Assembly (NCBI GenBank): GCA_029906195.1
Contig: JARWSJ010000003.1
Coordinates: 620,001 to 684,000, forward strand
Origin: Chitinophagaceae bacterium 26-R-25
GTDB taxonomy: Bacteria; Bacteroidota; Bacteroidia; Chitinophagales; Chitinophagaceae
DNA length: 64,000 nucleotides
Direction of reading: 5' to 3'
Position 1 is the first letter of the stretch. Each line of letters begins with the position of its first letter. A program made the position numbers and the translations under genes. This document shows, in pieces, positions 33,516-42,899 of this stretch. The notes beneath the pieces were generated by a model. That model searched no databases. It saw only the letters and a program-made list of their open reading frames with translations, and was not told the origin of the DNA.

Positions 33516-35540
33516 ATGAGCAAGCCAAACCATTTAGCTACCGAAACAAGTCCTTATTTGCTGCAACATGCCTACAATCCTGTGGAATGGTTTCCATGGA
33601 GCGATGAGGCTTTGCAAAAGGCAAAAGAGGAGAACAAACCTATCCTTGTGAGCATCGGTTACTCTGCATGCCACTGGTGCCACGTAATGGAAAAAGAGAG
33701 TTTCGAAAATGAAGAGACGGCTGCCATCATGAACGAATATTTTGTCAACATTAAAATTGACCGCGAAGAAAGACCGGACATAGACCAGGTGTACATGGAT
33801 GCGGTACAGGCAATGACCGGCAGCGGCGGCTGGCCACTCAATGTGTTTCTTACCCCTGATGGAAAGCCATTTTATGGAGGCACTTATTATCCGCCACAAC
33901 AACATTACAACAGACCTTCATGGACAGACGTATTGCACGGCGTGGCTAATGCATGGCACAACAAGCGACAGGAAGTACTGCAGCAGGCAGAAAATCTTAC
34001 CGGCTACATCGAACAATCCAACACATTTGGTCACGATCAGGCAGAACAAAATTTCACACACGAAAGAGCTGCAACCATCTTCACCAACATTATGAAGCAA
34101 GCCGATACACTGGAAGGTGGCTTTGGCAAAGCTCCCAAGTTTCCCCAAACATTCAGCATTCAGTACCTGCTGAAATACTACCATTTTTACAAAGATGAAG
34201 CGGCTTTAAAACAGGCGTTGCTGAGCCTCGACAAAATGATCTATGGAGGCATTTATGACCAGCTGGGTGGCGGCTTTGCACGATATTCCACAGATGCAGA
34301 ATGGCTTGCACCACACTTTGAAAAAATGCTTTATGATAATGCCTTGCTTTTGATCACAATGGCAGAGGCATATCAGCTTACCAAAAATGAACTGTATATA
34401 GAGACCATAGACCACACAATGGCGTTCATCACACGCGAACTTTTATCACCGGAGAATGGCTTCTATGCTGCGCTTGATGCTGACAGTGAGGGCGAGGAAG
34501 GGAAGTTCTATGTGTGGTCAAAAAAAGAAGTGGAAGAAGTTTTAGGCGCAGATGCCGACCTGTTTTGCAAGTTTTATGATATAACGGAAACGGGTAACTG
34601 GGAACATACAAATATTCTACGAATCAAAACATCTGTAGATGATTTTTCCCAAAAGCATAAAATTGACCTTCCCGTTTTAAAAGAAAAACTGAAAGAGGGG
34701 AGAGCGCAACTTTTAAATGCCAGGGAAAAAAGAGTAAGGCCAGGGCTCGATGATAAAATATTATTGAACTGGAACGCGTTAATGAATACAGCATGCTGTA
34801 AAATATATGCAGCTACCGGAAAAGAGGAGTATAAGGAACTCGCTTTAAAGAATGTTAACTTTTTGTTACAGGCTTTTTTGCAGGATGAAAATTTATTTCA
34901 CACTTACAAGAATGGCCACGCTAAGATCCCGGCGTTTTTAGATGATTATGCTTACCTGATACAGGCTTTAATCAATCTGCAGGAGATCACTGGTGATACA
35001 TCATATTTGATAAAGGCAAAAGAATTGACAGCGCACGTACTGGATAATTTCAGTGAGGCAGAAACAGGGTTGTTTTATTTTACTGGTAGCCAGCAAAAAG
35101 ACATTATAGTTAGAAAAAAAGAAATATATGATGCGGCGCTGCCTTCAGGTAATGCTGTGATGATTTCAAACCTTTATTACCTCGCGGTTGTTTTTGATGT
35201 TCAATTGTGGCATGAAAGATGCAATAAGGCGTTGGGTACCTTAGTCAAAATGTGTGAAAACTACCCAACCTCCTTTGGTGTTTGGTGTGATTTAATATTG
35301 GAAGTAATCCGGGGCACAAGAGAAATAGTGGTGACAGGAGAGGTTGTAGATGAAGTTCGGAAGGAAATTTTGGCTACTTTTATCCCATACAAAGTCTTTC
35401 AATCTGCCTCCCAGGAAAATAACTTATTCCCACTATTATCTGGAAAATCGGTTACGAGCCAACCTTTGATATTTCATTGTAAAAATTATTCCTGCAGTGA
35501 ACCAGTGAACAACGTAGATTTACTGTTAAAGCAATTGTAA
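33516..35540 (+). CDS. Thioredoxin-domain protein of the YyaL/SPATA20 family
   Basis: This 674-residue protein starts [28 protein letters not shown]255 thioredoxin-like domain (to about 170) follows, with [20 protein letters not shown] containing the C-H-W-C pair. The rest is an (alpha/alpha)6-type domain like that of N-acylglucosamine epimerases ([52 protein letters not shown]). Length and motif order match the conserved YyaL family, found from bacteria to humans. Its activity is not established. It stands alone between repeats and the gld operon. Confidence 0.92.
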   Translation: MSKPNHLATETSPYLLQHAYNPVEWFPWSDEALQKAKEENKPILVSIGYSACHWCHVMEKESFENEETAAIMNEYFVNIKIDREERPDIDQVYMDAVQAMTGSGGWPLNVFLTPDGKPFYGGTYYPPQQHYNRPSWTDVLHGVANAWHNKRQEVLQQAENLTGYIEQSNTFGHDQAEQNFTHERAATIFTNIMKQADTLEGGFGKAPKFPQTFSIQYLLKYYHFYKDEAALKQALLSLDKMIYGGIYDQLGGGFARYSTDAEWLAPHFEKMLYDNALLLITMAEAYQLTKNELYIETIDHTMAFITRELLSPENGFYAALDADSEGEEGKFYVWSKKEVEEVLGADADLFCKFYDITETGNWEHTNILRIKTSVDDFSQKHKIDLPVLKEKLKEGRAQLLNAREKRVRPGLDDKILLNWNALMNTACCKIYAATGKEEYKELALKNVNFLLQAFLQDENLFHTYKNGHAKIPAFLDDYAYLIQALINLQEITGDTSYLIKAKELTAHVLDNFSEAETGLFYFTGSQQKDIIVRKKEIYDAALPSGNAVMISNLYYLAVVFDVQLWHERCNKALGTLVKMCENYPTSFGVWCDLILEVIRGTREIVVTGEVVDEVRKEILATFIPYKVFQSASQENNLFPLLSGKSVTSQPLIFHCKNYSCSEPVNNVDLLLKQL

Positions 35541-35662
35541 AAAATCATTGGCTTTTTTTGGGCCTTGAAACAATAAAATAATAGTAGTTGTCGTTTCTTA
35601 CTTTCTGCATGAAAGTTTTTTGAAAAAAAATTAAACTTTTAAAAGAGATGTTGACAAAATAT

Positions 35663-35670
35663 TATTTTTG
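35663..35670 (+). promoter_or_regulatory. -7 element (TATTTTTG) upstream of gldK
   Basis: TATTTTTG fits TAnnTTTG and lies 19 bp before the chosen gldK ATG (35690). It probably drives the gldKLMN operon. Confidence 0.5.
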
Positions 35671-35689
35671 CCCAATACCCTTTAATGTT

Positions 35690-36979
35690 ATGAAAATGAA
35701 GAACCTTACCACTGTAATGGCACTTGCGGCAGTGTCTATGCTGGCGAGTTGCGGGAAAGCTGGAAAGTCAAAAGGCGGGTTGCCTAATGATGGTCAGTTA
35801 CATGGCGTAGCCCCAGGCAGTAAGTATATAATGCCAAAACCACCGGGAATGGTTTACATTCCACCGGGAACCTTTCACATGGGACCTAGTGATGAGGATG
35901 TTAACTATGCCTACACTGCGCGTAACAAACAAATTTCAATCAATGGCTTCTGGATGGACGCCACTGAGATTACCAATAATGAGTACCGCCAGTTTACCAA
36001 CTGGGTAAGGGATTCTACTGCTGCAAAGCTCATGGGTTTTGTGAAGCAGGACAAGAATGACGGTACTGAGCACATTGATTGGGTAAAAGCAAAAACGATC
36101 AAATGGAACGACAAGGCAACGATTGAAAAAATCGACCAGATGATCGTTTCTCCGGAAAACCGCATTTTCGGTAAGAAAGAAATTGATGCTGCGAAGTTGA
36201 TCTTCCACTCAGAAACTTTCGATACCAAAGAAGCCGCACGTCGCGAAAATGCCGGTGTACCTCGCTCCAAATTCATCGTTAAAAAAGATATCAGAATCTA
36301 TCCTGATACATTGGTTTGGATAAGAGACTTCTCTTATTCTTACAACGAACCAATGACAAAACGATACTACTCTCACCCTGCATTTGGTAACTATCCTGTT
36401 GTAGGTGTTAGCTGGGTTCAGGCAACTGCATTCTGCGAATGGCGCACAATGTACTTGAACGGATTCCTTACATCTAAAGGCAGAACAGGCGAATCTGACT
36501 TCAGGCTTCCAACAGAAGCTGAGTGGGAATACGCTGCAAGAGGTGGCCGCTCACAATCAATGTATCCTTGGGGTAACTATTACCTGAGAAACAAAAAAGG
36601 TTGTTTGCTGGCAAACTTTAAACCTGGTCGTGGTAACTATCCTGAAGATGGTGGTTTCTACACAGTACGTGCAGACGCATACTGGCCTAACGACTTCGGT
36701 TTGTACAACATGGCAGGTAACGTAGCAGAGTGGACTTCCTCTTTATATTATGAAGGTGGTTACAACTTCCAGCACGATATGAACCCGGATATCCGTTACA
36801 ACGCTAAGGATTCAGATCCTCCACGTATGAAACGTAAAGTAATCCGCGGTGGTAGCTGGAAAGATGTTGGCTTCTTCCTGCAAACCGGTACACGTACATA
36901 TGAGTACCAGGATACAACTAAATCTTACATTGGTTTCCGTTGCTTGATTGACCTTCCACCATTACAAGGTCGTAAATAA
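35690..36979 (+). CDS. gldK: T9SS ring lipoprotein GldK
   Basis: This 429-residue protein has a lipoprotein signal (KMKNLTTVMALAAVSMLASC, lipobox L-A-S-C with Cys21). It contains an FGE-sulfatase-like domain with PPGMVYIPPGTFHMGPSDED, FWMDATEITNNEYRQF, FRLPTEAEWEYAARGG, YNMAGNVAEWTSSLYY and VIRGGSWKD. It matches GldK, which forms the outer-membrane-anchored ring of the type IX secretion system with GldN. The start at 35690 was chosen because it places the lipobox correctly. gldL, gldM and gldN follow on the same strand. Confidence 0.96.
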   Translation: MKMKNLTTVMALAAVSMLASCGKAGKSKGGLPNDGQLHGVAPGSKYIMPKPPGMVYIPPGTFHMGPSDEDVNYAYTARNKQISINGFWMDATEITNNEYRQFTNWVRDSTAAKLMGFVKQDKNDGTEHIDWVKAKTIKWNDKATIEKIDQMIVSPENRIFGKKEIDAAKLIFHSETFDTKEAARRENAGVPRSKFIVKKDIRIYPDTLVWIRDFSYSYNEPMTKRYYSHPAFGNYPVVGVSWVQATAFCEWRTMYLNGFLTSKGRTGESDFRLPTEAEWEYAARGGRSQSMYPWGNYYLRNKKGCLLANFKPGRGNYPEDGGFYTVRADAYWPNDFGLYNMAGNVAEWTSSLYYEGGYNFQHDMNPDIRYNAKDSDPPRMKRKVIRGGSWKDVGFFLQTGTRTYEYQDTTKSYIGFRCLIDLPPLQGRK

Positions 36980-37083
36980 ATAAAAAGTAGTACTTACAAA
37001 ATTTTCGTAACAAAGTCACGTTATTTTAAAAACAATATTCCTTAAACCCATTTTTAGAATTAAACCTTAAAAATTAAAATATT

Positions 37084-37851
37084 ATGGCGGGAGCATCAAA
37101 ATCAACAGAAAGAATCGTTAACGTAATTGTGTGCGTGGGTGCAGCAGTTGTTATCTTCGGAGCTTGGGCAAAAATCCTGCACAAGCCAATCGCTGACTTC
37201 ATGTTGACAGTAGGTCTATTAACAGAAGCTTTGATCTTTATCGTATACGCTTTCTTACCGCCTCCAGGTGGTGAAATGGCTGCCATCGCAGAAGCTTTGC
37301 CTAAAATGGCTGGCGGCGCTGGTTCTGGCAACCCTGCTTTGCAAGGTTTGGACAAAATGATGCAAGAGGCTGATATCACTCCTGCTAACCTGAAAAAATT
37401 GGGCGAAAGCTTCAACAAATTAGGTACTACAGTTAATCAAATTAAAGATGCTAGTGATGTAGTTACTGCTACTAGCGACTACGCTGTAAAAACTAAAGAA
37501 GCTTCTGCTGCTTTGGGTAGCATGAAAGATGCTTACTTGAAATCTGCTGCTACAATGCAGTCTTTCAACGAAGCTTCTGAATCTACAAAACAGTTCCACG
37601 GTCAAGTACAGGTTTTGACTAAAAACTTGTCTTCTCTGAACACTATTTACGAATTAGAATTACAAGATACCAACAACCACCTGAAAGCAATGAACGCTTT
37701 CTACAACAACTTGTCTCAGGCTTCTCAAGCTATGTCAGGTAGCGTAGCTGATGCTAAGAAAACGCAAGAGCAAATTTCATTGCTGGCGAAAAACCTTGGC
37801 AACCTGAACCAGGTTTATGGTAACATGTTAAGCGCAATGCAAGGCAGATAA
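37084..37851 (+). CDS. gldL: T9SS motor protein GldL
   Basis: This 255-residue inner-membrane protein has two membrane helices (about 11-31 and 39-58: IVNVIVCVGAAVVIFGAWAKIL and FMLTVGLLTEALIFIVYAFL). A long cytoplasmic coiled coil follows (about 95-255). Glu48 in helix 2 corresponds to the glutamate needed for motor function in GldL. With GldM it forms the proton-driven motor of the type IX system and gliding. It lies 104 bp after gldK. Confidence 0.96.
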   Translation: MAGASKSTERIVNVIVCVGAAVVIFGAWAKILHKPIADFMLTVGLLTEALIFIVYAFLPPPGGEMAAIAEALPKMAGGAGSGNPALQGLDKMMQEADITPANLKKLGESFNKLGTTVNQIKDASDVVTATSDYAVKTKEASAALGSMKDAYLKSAATMQSFNEASESTKQFHGQVQVLTKNLSSLNTIYELELQDTNNHLKAMNAFYNNLSQASQAMSGSVADAKKTQEQISLLAKNLGNLNQVYGNMLSAMQGR

Positions 37852-37926
37852 TTAAAACAATCTCCCTTATATCATTAACACAGTTTGTATTTTAAACAGG
37901 ATTACTAATTTCTAAAATCATTATCC

Positions 37927-39495
37927 ATGGCTTTACCTAAAGAGCCCAGGCAGAAGATGATCAACATGATGTATTTGGTGCTTACAGCATTGCTGGCACT
38001 AAACGTATCAGCGGAGATCCTGAATGCCTTCAGAACCGTAAACAACAGTATCAGTACCGCTAACGGCGTTATTGACGAAAAAAATAAGTCAGTATACAAT
38101 TCATTCGACGCTTTGGCAAAAGATCCGCAAACTGCTGAAAAAGCAAAATTGTGGCAACCTCTTGCACAGGAAGCGCAAAAGTTGGCTGCTGACATGAGCT
38201 CTTATCTTGATGGTCTTAAAACAACTTTGAAAACCGAGTCTGGCTTGGTTGTACACGAAGGTGTTGAAGATTTCAAAGAAGATAACATCGATGCTCCTTC
38301 AAGATTGTTTGATACAAAAGGCGAAGGTCCTAAACTTCAGCAGAAATTGACTGAGTTTAAAACTAACCTTTTGAACGTTCTTGATCCTGCAAAATTTCCA
38401 AACGATCCTGTATTGCAAAAAGAAGTAACCGAAGAAAAGGAAAGACTTACGAAAACATTGCCTTTAGATTTGTCTATCCCAGCTTCTAAATCAGGTAACT
38501 CTAGCAATAACTGGACGCAGGCTTATTTCCACATGACGCCAACAATCGCGGCATTGACAATCCTTAGCAAATTCCAGAATGACGTTAAGAATTCTGAGTC
38601 ACAAGTTGCTGATTATTGCTTAAGCAAAGTTGGTTCTGTAAAGGTTGTGTTTGACGAATTCCAACCATTGGTAGGAACAAGTTCAACTTACCTGATGCCT
38701 GGCCAGGAGCTTGAAGTATCTGCAGGTATCGGTGCTTACAGCAAATCTGCTAAACCTTCAGTTACCATTAACGGAGCTTCTGTTCCTTTAAATGCTGATG
38801 GCCTTGCAGTGTTCAAAAAGCAAGTGAGCGGTGTTGGCGAACAAAGCGTTAGCGTTAACATCAATTATGTAAAACCAGACGGTTCTACAGGTACAGTAAC
38901 AAAAACAATTAAGTATACAGTTGGTCAACCTTCAGGTGCATCAGTGTTCCTTGAAAAAATGAACGTAATGTACATTGGTGTTGATAACCCATTGAGAGTA
39001 TCTGCAGGTTCTGCAGGTAAAGAAAAAATGCAGGTTTCATTCACTGGTGGTTCAATAACTTCTTCAGGTGGCGACGGCTATATTGCTAAACCAACACAAG
39101 CTGGTCCTGCTGAAGTAAGAGTAACTGTAGAAGGTAAGACTTCATCTTTCCCAATGCGTTGTAAAATCCTTCCTGACCCAACTGCAATGGTTGGTACAAG
39201 CAAAGGTGGTGCTATTTCAACAGCGTTGTTTAAAGCTCAGGGCGGTGTGTTCGCTCGTTTACTTGAATCAGAATTCGATGCTCCTTTCCAGGTTGTTAGC
39301 TACAAGTTGGGTGCAAATGGCGGATCTAGTCCTTACCAGGAAGCTCCTAATGAAGGCCCACGTTGGAATGGTAAAGCAGCTGATATCGTAAAGAACGCAG
39401 CTCCTGGCATGTCAATATTTTTTGATCAGATTCGTGTGAAAGGTCCCGATGGTAAAGTAAGGGAACTTCCTGGAATCTTCTTTAACTTGAAATAA
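37927..39495 (+). CDS. gldM: T9SS motor/spanning protein GldM
   Basis: This 522-residue protein starts with LPKEPRQKMINMMYLVLTALLALNVSAEIL, the single membrane helix preceded by the conserved Arg (R8) that pairs with the GldL glutamate. The periplasmic part has a helical domain, then beta domains (LMPGQELEVSAGIGAYS, VFLEKMNVMYIGVDNPLRVSAG), ending GPDGKVRELPGIFFNLK. GldM dimers carry force to the GldK/GldN ring. It is 75 bp after gldL and 14 bp before gldN. Confidence 0.97.
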   Translation: MALPKEPRQKMINMMYLVLTALLALNVSAEILNAFRTVNNSISTANGVIDEKNKSVYNSFDALAKDPQTAEKAKLWQPLAQEAQKLAADMSSYLDGLKTTLKTESGLVVHEGVEDFKEDNIDAPSRLFDTKGEGPKLQQKLTEFKTNLLNVLDPAKFPNDPVLQKEVTEEKERLTKTLPLDLSIPASKSGNSSNNWTQAYFHMTPTIAALTILSKFQNDVKNSESQVADYCLSKVGSVKVVFDEFQPLVGTSSTYLMPGQELEVSAGIGAYSKSAKPSVTINGASVPLNADGLAVFKKQVSGVGEQSVSVNINYVKPDGSTGTVTKTIKYTVGQPSGASVFLEKMNVMYIGVDNPLRVSAGSAGKEKMQVSFTGGSITSSGGDGYIAKPTQAGPAEVRVTVEGKTSSFPMRCKILPDPTAMVGTSKGGAISTALFKAQGGVFARLLESEFDAPFQVVSYKLGANGGSSPYQEAPNEGPRWNGKAADIVKNAAPGMSIFFDQIRVKGPDGKVRELPGIFFNLK

Positions 39496-39509
39496 TAGAA
39501 AAGACGATT

Positions 39510-40553
39510 ATGAAGAAATCCATCATCCGGTTGAGTTTGCTGGCAGTAGTGCTCGCTATGGCAACAAACGTTGTTGATGCGCAGCAAGCTAAGAAGCGTA
39601 CAGCAACAAAAGCAAAACGTACGACTACTTCAACTGCTAAGAAGAAAACTACAACCAGTAAGAATAATTCTCAAACGGCTATTAATACAGCTCCGCCTAA
39701 AGATACAACTGCACCTCTTCCCGAGGCGCAGTTGGATCTGCCTGTGGTTCGCAAATCACTGCGTAACGATAACGCAGTAGAACGCAACCTCGTAAAAGAC
39801 AGAACGCCTTTGGCATATGAGCATATCCGTGAGGATGATGCGGTTTATCGCCAGAGAGTTTGGAGAGAACTGGACGTTCATGAAAAAATGAACCTTCCGT
39901 TTGTTTACAAAGCTGACGACGACAACGGTAACCAACGTTTCATCAATATTTTGCTGGCTAGCATTAAAAGTGGTGATATCACTGCATTCAGCGCTATTGA
40001 TGATCGCTTTACCACTCCGGTAACCATTAAAGAGATCACTGAGCAGCTGGTGGGTAAACCAAAAGTTGTACAGATCCCTGACTGGAGCAAAGATCCGGAT
40101 GGTTCAAAAGGTATCACTAAAGATTCTGTGATCGTAGAACAATTCGATCCTGAAGCAGTTGAAAAATACTGGGTAAAAGAAGAAGTGGTATTTGATAAAG
40201 AATCATCTCGTCTTTACACAAGAATTTTGGGTATCGCTCCTTTGAAAACCATCAAGAACACTGACGGTTCTTTCAGGGACGTAACACCGATCTTCTGGGT
40301 TTACTATCCTGACTTACGTCCGATGTTGGCTAAATACGAAGCTTACAACGGGAAAAACTTTGGCGCAAGAATGAGCTGGGAAGAGCTTTTCGAAAGCCGC
40401 ATGTTTGCAAGCAGAATTATTAAATCTACTATCGATAACCCGATGGATCAGTACATCAGCGGTTATGTAAAAGATGACATCCTGCGTTTGCTGGAAGGCG
40501 AAAACGTTAAAGAGAAAATCTTTAACTACGAGCAGGATTTGTGGTCTTACTAA
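39510..40553 (+). CDS. gldN: T9SS ring protein GldN
   Basis: This 347-residue periplasmic protein has a signal peptide (MKKSIIRLSLLAVVLAMATNVVDAQ) and a Lys/Thr-rich stretch (about 27-55). The conserved GldN domain has YRQRVWRELDVHEKMNLPF, RILGIAPLKTIKNTDGSF, FWVYYPDLRPMLAKYEAYN and ESRMFASRIIKSTIDNP. It completes the T9SS ring with GldK. The operon ends here at a strong terminator. Confidence 0.96.
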   Translation: MKKSIIRLSLLAVVLAMATNVVDAQQAKKRTATKAKRTTTSTAKKKTTTSKNNSQTAINTAPPKDTTAPLPEAQLDLPVVRKSLRNDNAVERNLVKDRTPLAYEHIREDDAVYRQRVWRELDVHEKMNLPFVYKADDDNGNQRFINILLASIKSGDITAFSAIDDRFTTPVTIKEITEQLVGKPKVVQIPDWSKDPDGSKGITKDSVIVEQFDPEAVEKYWVKEEVVFDKESSRLYTRILGIAPLKTIKNTDGSFRDVTPIFWVYYPDLRPMLAKYEAYNGKNFGARMSWEELFESRMFASRIIKSTIDNPMDQYISGYVKDDILRLLEGENVKEKIFNYEQDLWSY

Positions 40554-40580
40554 GAAAGTTTAGATAAATAACTAAATATA

Positions 40581-40611
40581 AAAAAATACCCACTTGTGGG
40601 TATTTTTTTTT
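40581..40611. terminator. Rho-independent terminator after gldN
   Basis: A run of A, then TACCCAC, TTGT, GTGGGTA and a long T run form a bidirectional-looking terminator 28 bp after the gldN stop. Confidence 0.9.
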
Positions 40612-40667
40612 GCATTCCATTTGGTATTTTTACAACGGTTTTTCATAGGATATTGGATTTTAAAAAC

Positions 40668-40699
40668 GGGGCTGGATTTTTATCCTGGCCCCTTTTTTT
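40668..40699 (+). terminator. Second terminator-like hairpin
   Basis: GGGGC and GCCCC, with an inner GGAT/ATCC, form a hairpin followed by seven T. It lies 115 bp after gldN with no gene between. Confidence 0.6.
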
Positions 40700-40722
40700 A
40701 TTTTAATGGCGGCAAGAGAGCC

Positions 40723-40751
40723 GTACAGACAAGGCAATGCCTTGTCTCTAC
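40723..40751. repeat. Family E palindrome (GTACAGACAAGGC form)
   Basis: The sequence is nearly self-complementary over 29 bp around AATG: AGACAAGGC pairs with GCCTTGTCT. It matches the pair at 63398-63475. The rest of the gap to the sigma factor gene shows nothing else. Confidence 0.8.
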
Positions 40752-40838
40752 AAAATGGCTTTTAATTTGCCAACGTTTTAAACTAAATACAATTTCAACG
40801 GTCAATTAAATCAAATTGCTTAACGAGCAACTTAATCT

Positions 40839-41390
40839 ATGGCAATTATTCTGCACGACAATGAATTGCTGTTACAATTCCATAATCCTGAAACCCGGGA
40901 AAAGGCATTTGCGGCAATAATTAAAAAATATCAGGAAAAACTCTATTGGCACATCAGACGGATGGTTGTGGAACATGAGGATGCCAACGATGTTTTGCAA
41001 AACGTTTTTATCAGAATCTGGAAAGGTCTCGACAATTTCCGTGAGGATTCGCAGCTCTATACATGGCTATACAGGATCGCAACCAATGAATGTCTTTCGT
41101 TCATCGAATTGCAAAAGAAAAAGGCAACCGTGTCATTTGAGGATGTGGAGTCTAGCCTGAGTAACCGTATTAAAGCGGATAAGAACTTTGACGCAAATAA
41201 GCTGGAATGGAAATTACAGCTGGCTATTCAGCAACTTCCTGAAAAACAAAGGGTTGTATTTAACTTGCGGTACTATGATGAAATGCCGTATGAGGAAATG
41301 AGCAGAGTTCTGGAGACATCTGAAGGCGCTTTAAAGGCTTCTTATCACCATGCGGTGAAAAAAATTGAAGATTATATCCTGAACCATTAA
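40839..41390 (+). CDS. ECF-type RNA polymerase sigma factor
   Basis: This 183-residue protein has sigma region 2 (DANDVLQNVFIRIWKGLDNFREDSQLYTWLYRIATNECLSFI) and region 4 (LPEKQRVVFNLRYYDEMPYEEMSRVLETSEGALKASYHHAVKKIE). It lacks regions 1 and 3, so it is an extracytoplasmic-function sigma factor. The next gene encodes a single-pass membrane protein and the third a small secreted protein, as expected of a sigma/anti-sigma/sensor unit. The signal and regulon are unknown. Confidence 0.93.
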   Translation: MAIILHDNELLLQFHNPETREKAFAAIIKKYQEKLYWHIRRMVVEHEDANDVLQNVFIRIWKGLDNFREDSQLYTWLYRIATNECLSFIELQKKKATVSFEDVESSLSNRIKADKNFDANKLEWKLQLAIQQLPEKQRVVFNLRYYDEMPYEEMSRVLETSEGALKASYHHAVKKIEDYILNH

Positions 41391-41424
41391 ACCTATGTAG
41401 AAAAAATATATCTTATAAACAGTT

Positions 41425-42201
41425 ATGACACGTGACAGGTACATATTGAACGAATTATTTGAAATTAGCCCCGTTGTTACAAACATTTCCCACCAAATGC
41501 CCTACGAGGTTCCGGCCGGATATTTTGACAAACTGCCGGAGATGATCATGGAAATGATTGCCAATGAGCAATATGAATCCGTGTCGGGCGAATTGCAGGC
41601 TTTGTCTCCTTTGCTTAGCGGCATTTCCAGGACCACGCCTTACGAAGTAAATGAGGGCTACTTCAACGATCTTTCTAGCAATGTTTTAGCAGGTGCAAAT
41701 GCAATAGATTTTGTGAACAATGAGCTGGAAAACCTTCCCTCATTTTTAGAAGATATTAAGCATAAGCAAACCTATAGTGCACCGGAAGGATATTTTGAGG
41801 CATTGCCCGGGAAGATTTTAAAAGAACTGGAAATCGAACAGGCAGCAGCTCCTTCGCAAGCAATGGTTGTAAAAGGTAATTTCTCCAATAATATTTTCAA
41901 ATATGCGGCCGCTGCAGCGATCATTGGCTTTGTATTTATTGCCGGATGGTTGTTTTGGGGAAATAAACCAACGACGAATGGTGGAGGTATTGCAGCGATT
42001 GAAACAGAAGTGAAAGCCATTAGTGATAGTGATTTGAACAACTTTGTGGAAAAAAACACACTCGGTGGAAGCCTGGCACTTTATACTGACAGCACACAGC
42101 TGGCTGATGATGATGTGAAGTATATGCTGGCCGACGTTTCTGATGCAGATTTACAACAATATTTATACGAACAGACAGGTACTAAGGCTATTACAAACTA
42201 A
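41425..42201 (+). CDS. Membrane protein with three GYF repeats, putative anti-sigma factor
   Basis: This 258-residue protein has no signal peptide. Three repeats of about 45 residues fill the N-terminal half, each shaped L-x2-L/I-x-P-x2-x-x-I, then PYEVPxGYFDxLP-like. The G-Y-F triplets are at 32-34, 78-80 and 122-124. One membrane helix (about 160-178, ending AGWLFWG) follows, then a roughly 75-residue part predicted to be periplasmic. Position 34 bp after an ECF sigma gene and this topology suggest an anti-sigma factor. It does not show the ZAS or FecR domain motifs. Three repeats could bind three partners or one extended surface. The role is inferred. Confidence 0.75.
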   Translation: MTRDRYILNELFEISPVVTNISHQMPYEVPAGYFDKLPEMIMEMIANEQYESVSGELQALSPLLSGISRTTPYEVNEGYFNDLSSNVLAGANAIDFVNNELENLPSFLEDIKHKQTYSAPEGYFEALPGKILKELEIEQAAAPSQAMVVKGNFSNNIFKYAAAAAIIGFVFIAGWLFWGNKPTTNGGGIAAIETEVKAISDSDLNNFVEKNTLGGSLALYTDSTQLADDDVKYMLADVSDADLQQYLYEQTGTKAITN

Positions 42202-42250
42202 GCATAACAAATCTTTCAAAAGAAAAATTATCTTAGCACAATTAACGACG

Positions 42251-42655
42251 ATGAAAAAAATTTTACTATTACTAACGTTTTCCTTTTTGATAACAATCCT
42301 CCATGCCCAGGATAAGCAACCCCGTCCCGGCAGTAAGATTGAAGCGATGAAAATTGCTTACATAACCAACAAAATAAATCTGAGTACTGAAGAGGCGCAA
42401 AAGTTCTGGCCGATTTATAACAAATACGCCGCAGAGATCAGGGAAGTGTATATTCAAAACAGAGGCGGAGATGAAGTGGCACTGGAAGAAAAAATTGTAG
42501 AAGTAAGAAAAAAATACAGATCACAGTTTCAAACCGTTTTGTCTGACGAAAGAGTGAACCAGTTTTTTAAGGCAGATAAGGAATTCAATGCAATGGCGCA
42601 GCGTGAGATCATGGAGCGCAGGCAACAGAAAAAGCAGCAAAATCAAAATCGATAA
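42251..42655 (+). CDS. Small secreted helical protein, possible ECF sigma-system sensor
   Basis: This 134-residue protein has a signal peptide (MKKILLLLTFSFLITILHAQ) and a helical mature part (EAMKIAYITNKINLSTEEAQKFWPIYNKYAAEIREVY and on to REIMERRQQKKQQNQNR). It resembles Spy/CpxP-like proteins and the Bacteroidota group labelled sensors of ECF-type sigma factors. It lies 49 bp after the repeat-containing membrane protein, in an apparent three-gene unit. The C-terminus is rich in Gln, Arg and Lys. The start at 42251 gives the signal peptide. A terminator follows. Confidence 0.8.
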   Translation: MKKILLLLTFSFLITILHAQDKQPRPGSKIEAMKIAYITNKINLSTEEAQKFWPIYNKYAAEIREVYIQNRGGDEVALEEKIVEVRKKYRSQFQTVLSDERVNQFFKADKEFNAMAQREIMERRQQKKQQNQNR

Positions 42656-42689
42656 ATTTTTTGGTGTTTCATAGATTAATGAAAAGCAG

Positions 42690-42718
42690 AAGTCGGCGTG
42701 TTTAGTGCCGACTTTTTT
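42690..42718 (+). terminator. Rho-independent terminator
   Basis: AAGTCGGC (42690-42697) and GCCGACTT (42707-42714) form an 8-bp stem with T residues after it. It ends the sigma factor operon. Confidence 0.88.
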
Positions 42719-42725
42719 GTTTTTG

Positions 42726-42863
42726 CTAGCCGGTAGCCAGTTGCCGGGACTTTGGGTTCAGCTTTCGTTACCCAAATTTGAATGTCTTAAACGCGCAGGT
42801 TAATCACTTTTAAAATTGAATGCTGCACATAAACACCGGCCACCGGAATCCGGCTACTGGCCA
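42726..42863. repeat. Family G palindromic repeat, copy 2
   Basis: The left arm (42726-42748, TAGCCGGTAGCCAGTTGCCG) and the right arm (42834-42863, with GGCCACCGGAATCCGGCTAC) are inverted relative to each other. Further on, 42871-42895 holds short pieces of the family G outer heptamer and the family B heptamer. Confidence 0.75.
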
Positions 42864-42899
42864 CTTATCCCTAACAACTCTCAATTTTCAACTCCCCAC

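Noticed and set aside
42143-42250. Extended start for the small secreted protein
   Set aside because: It would overlap the upstream gene by 59 bp and hide the signal peptide that begins at 42251.
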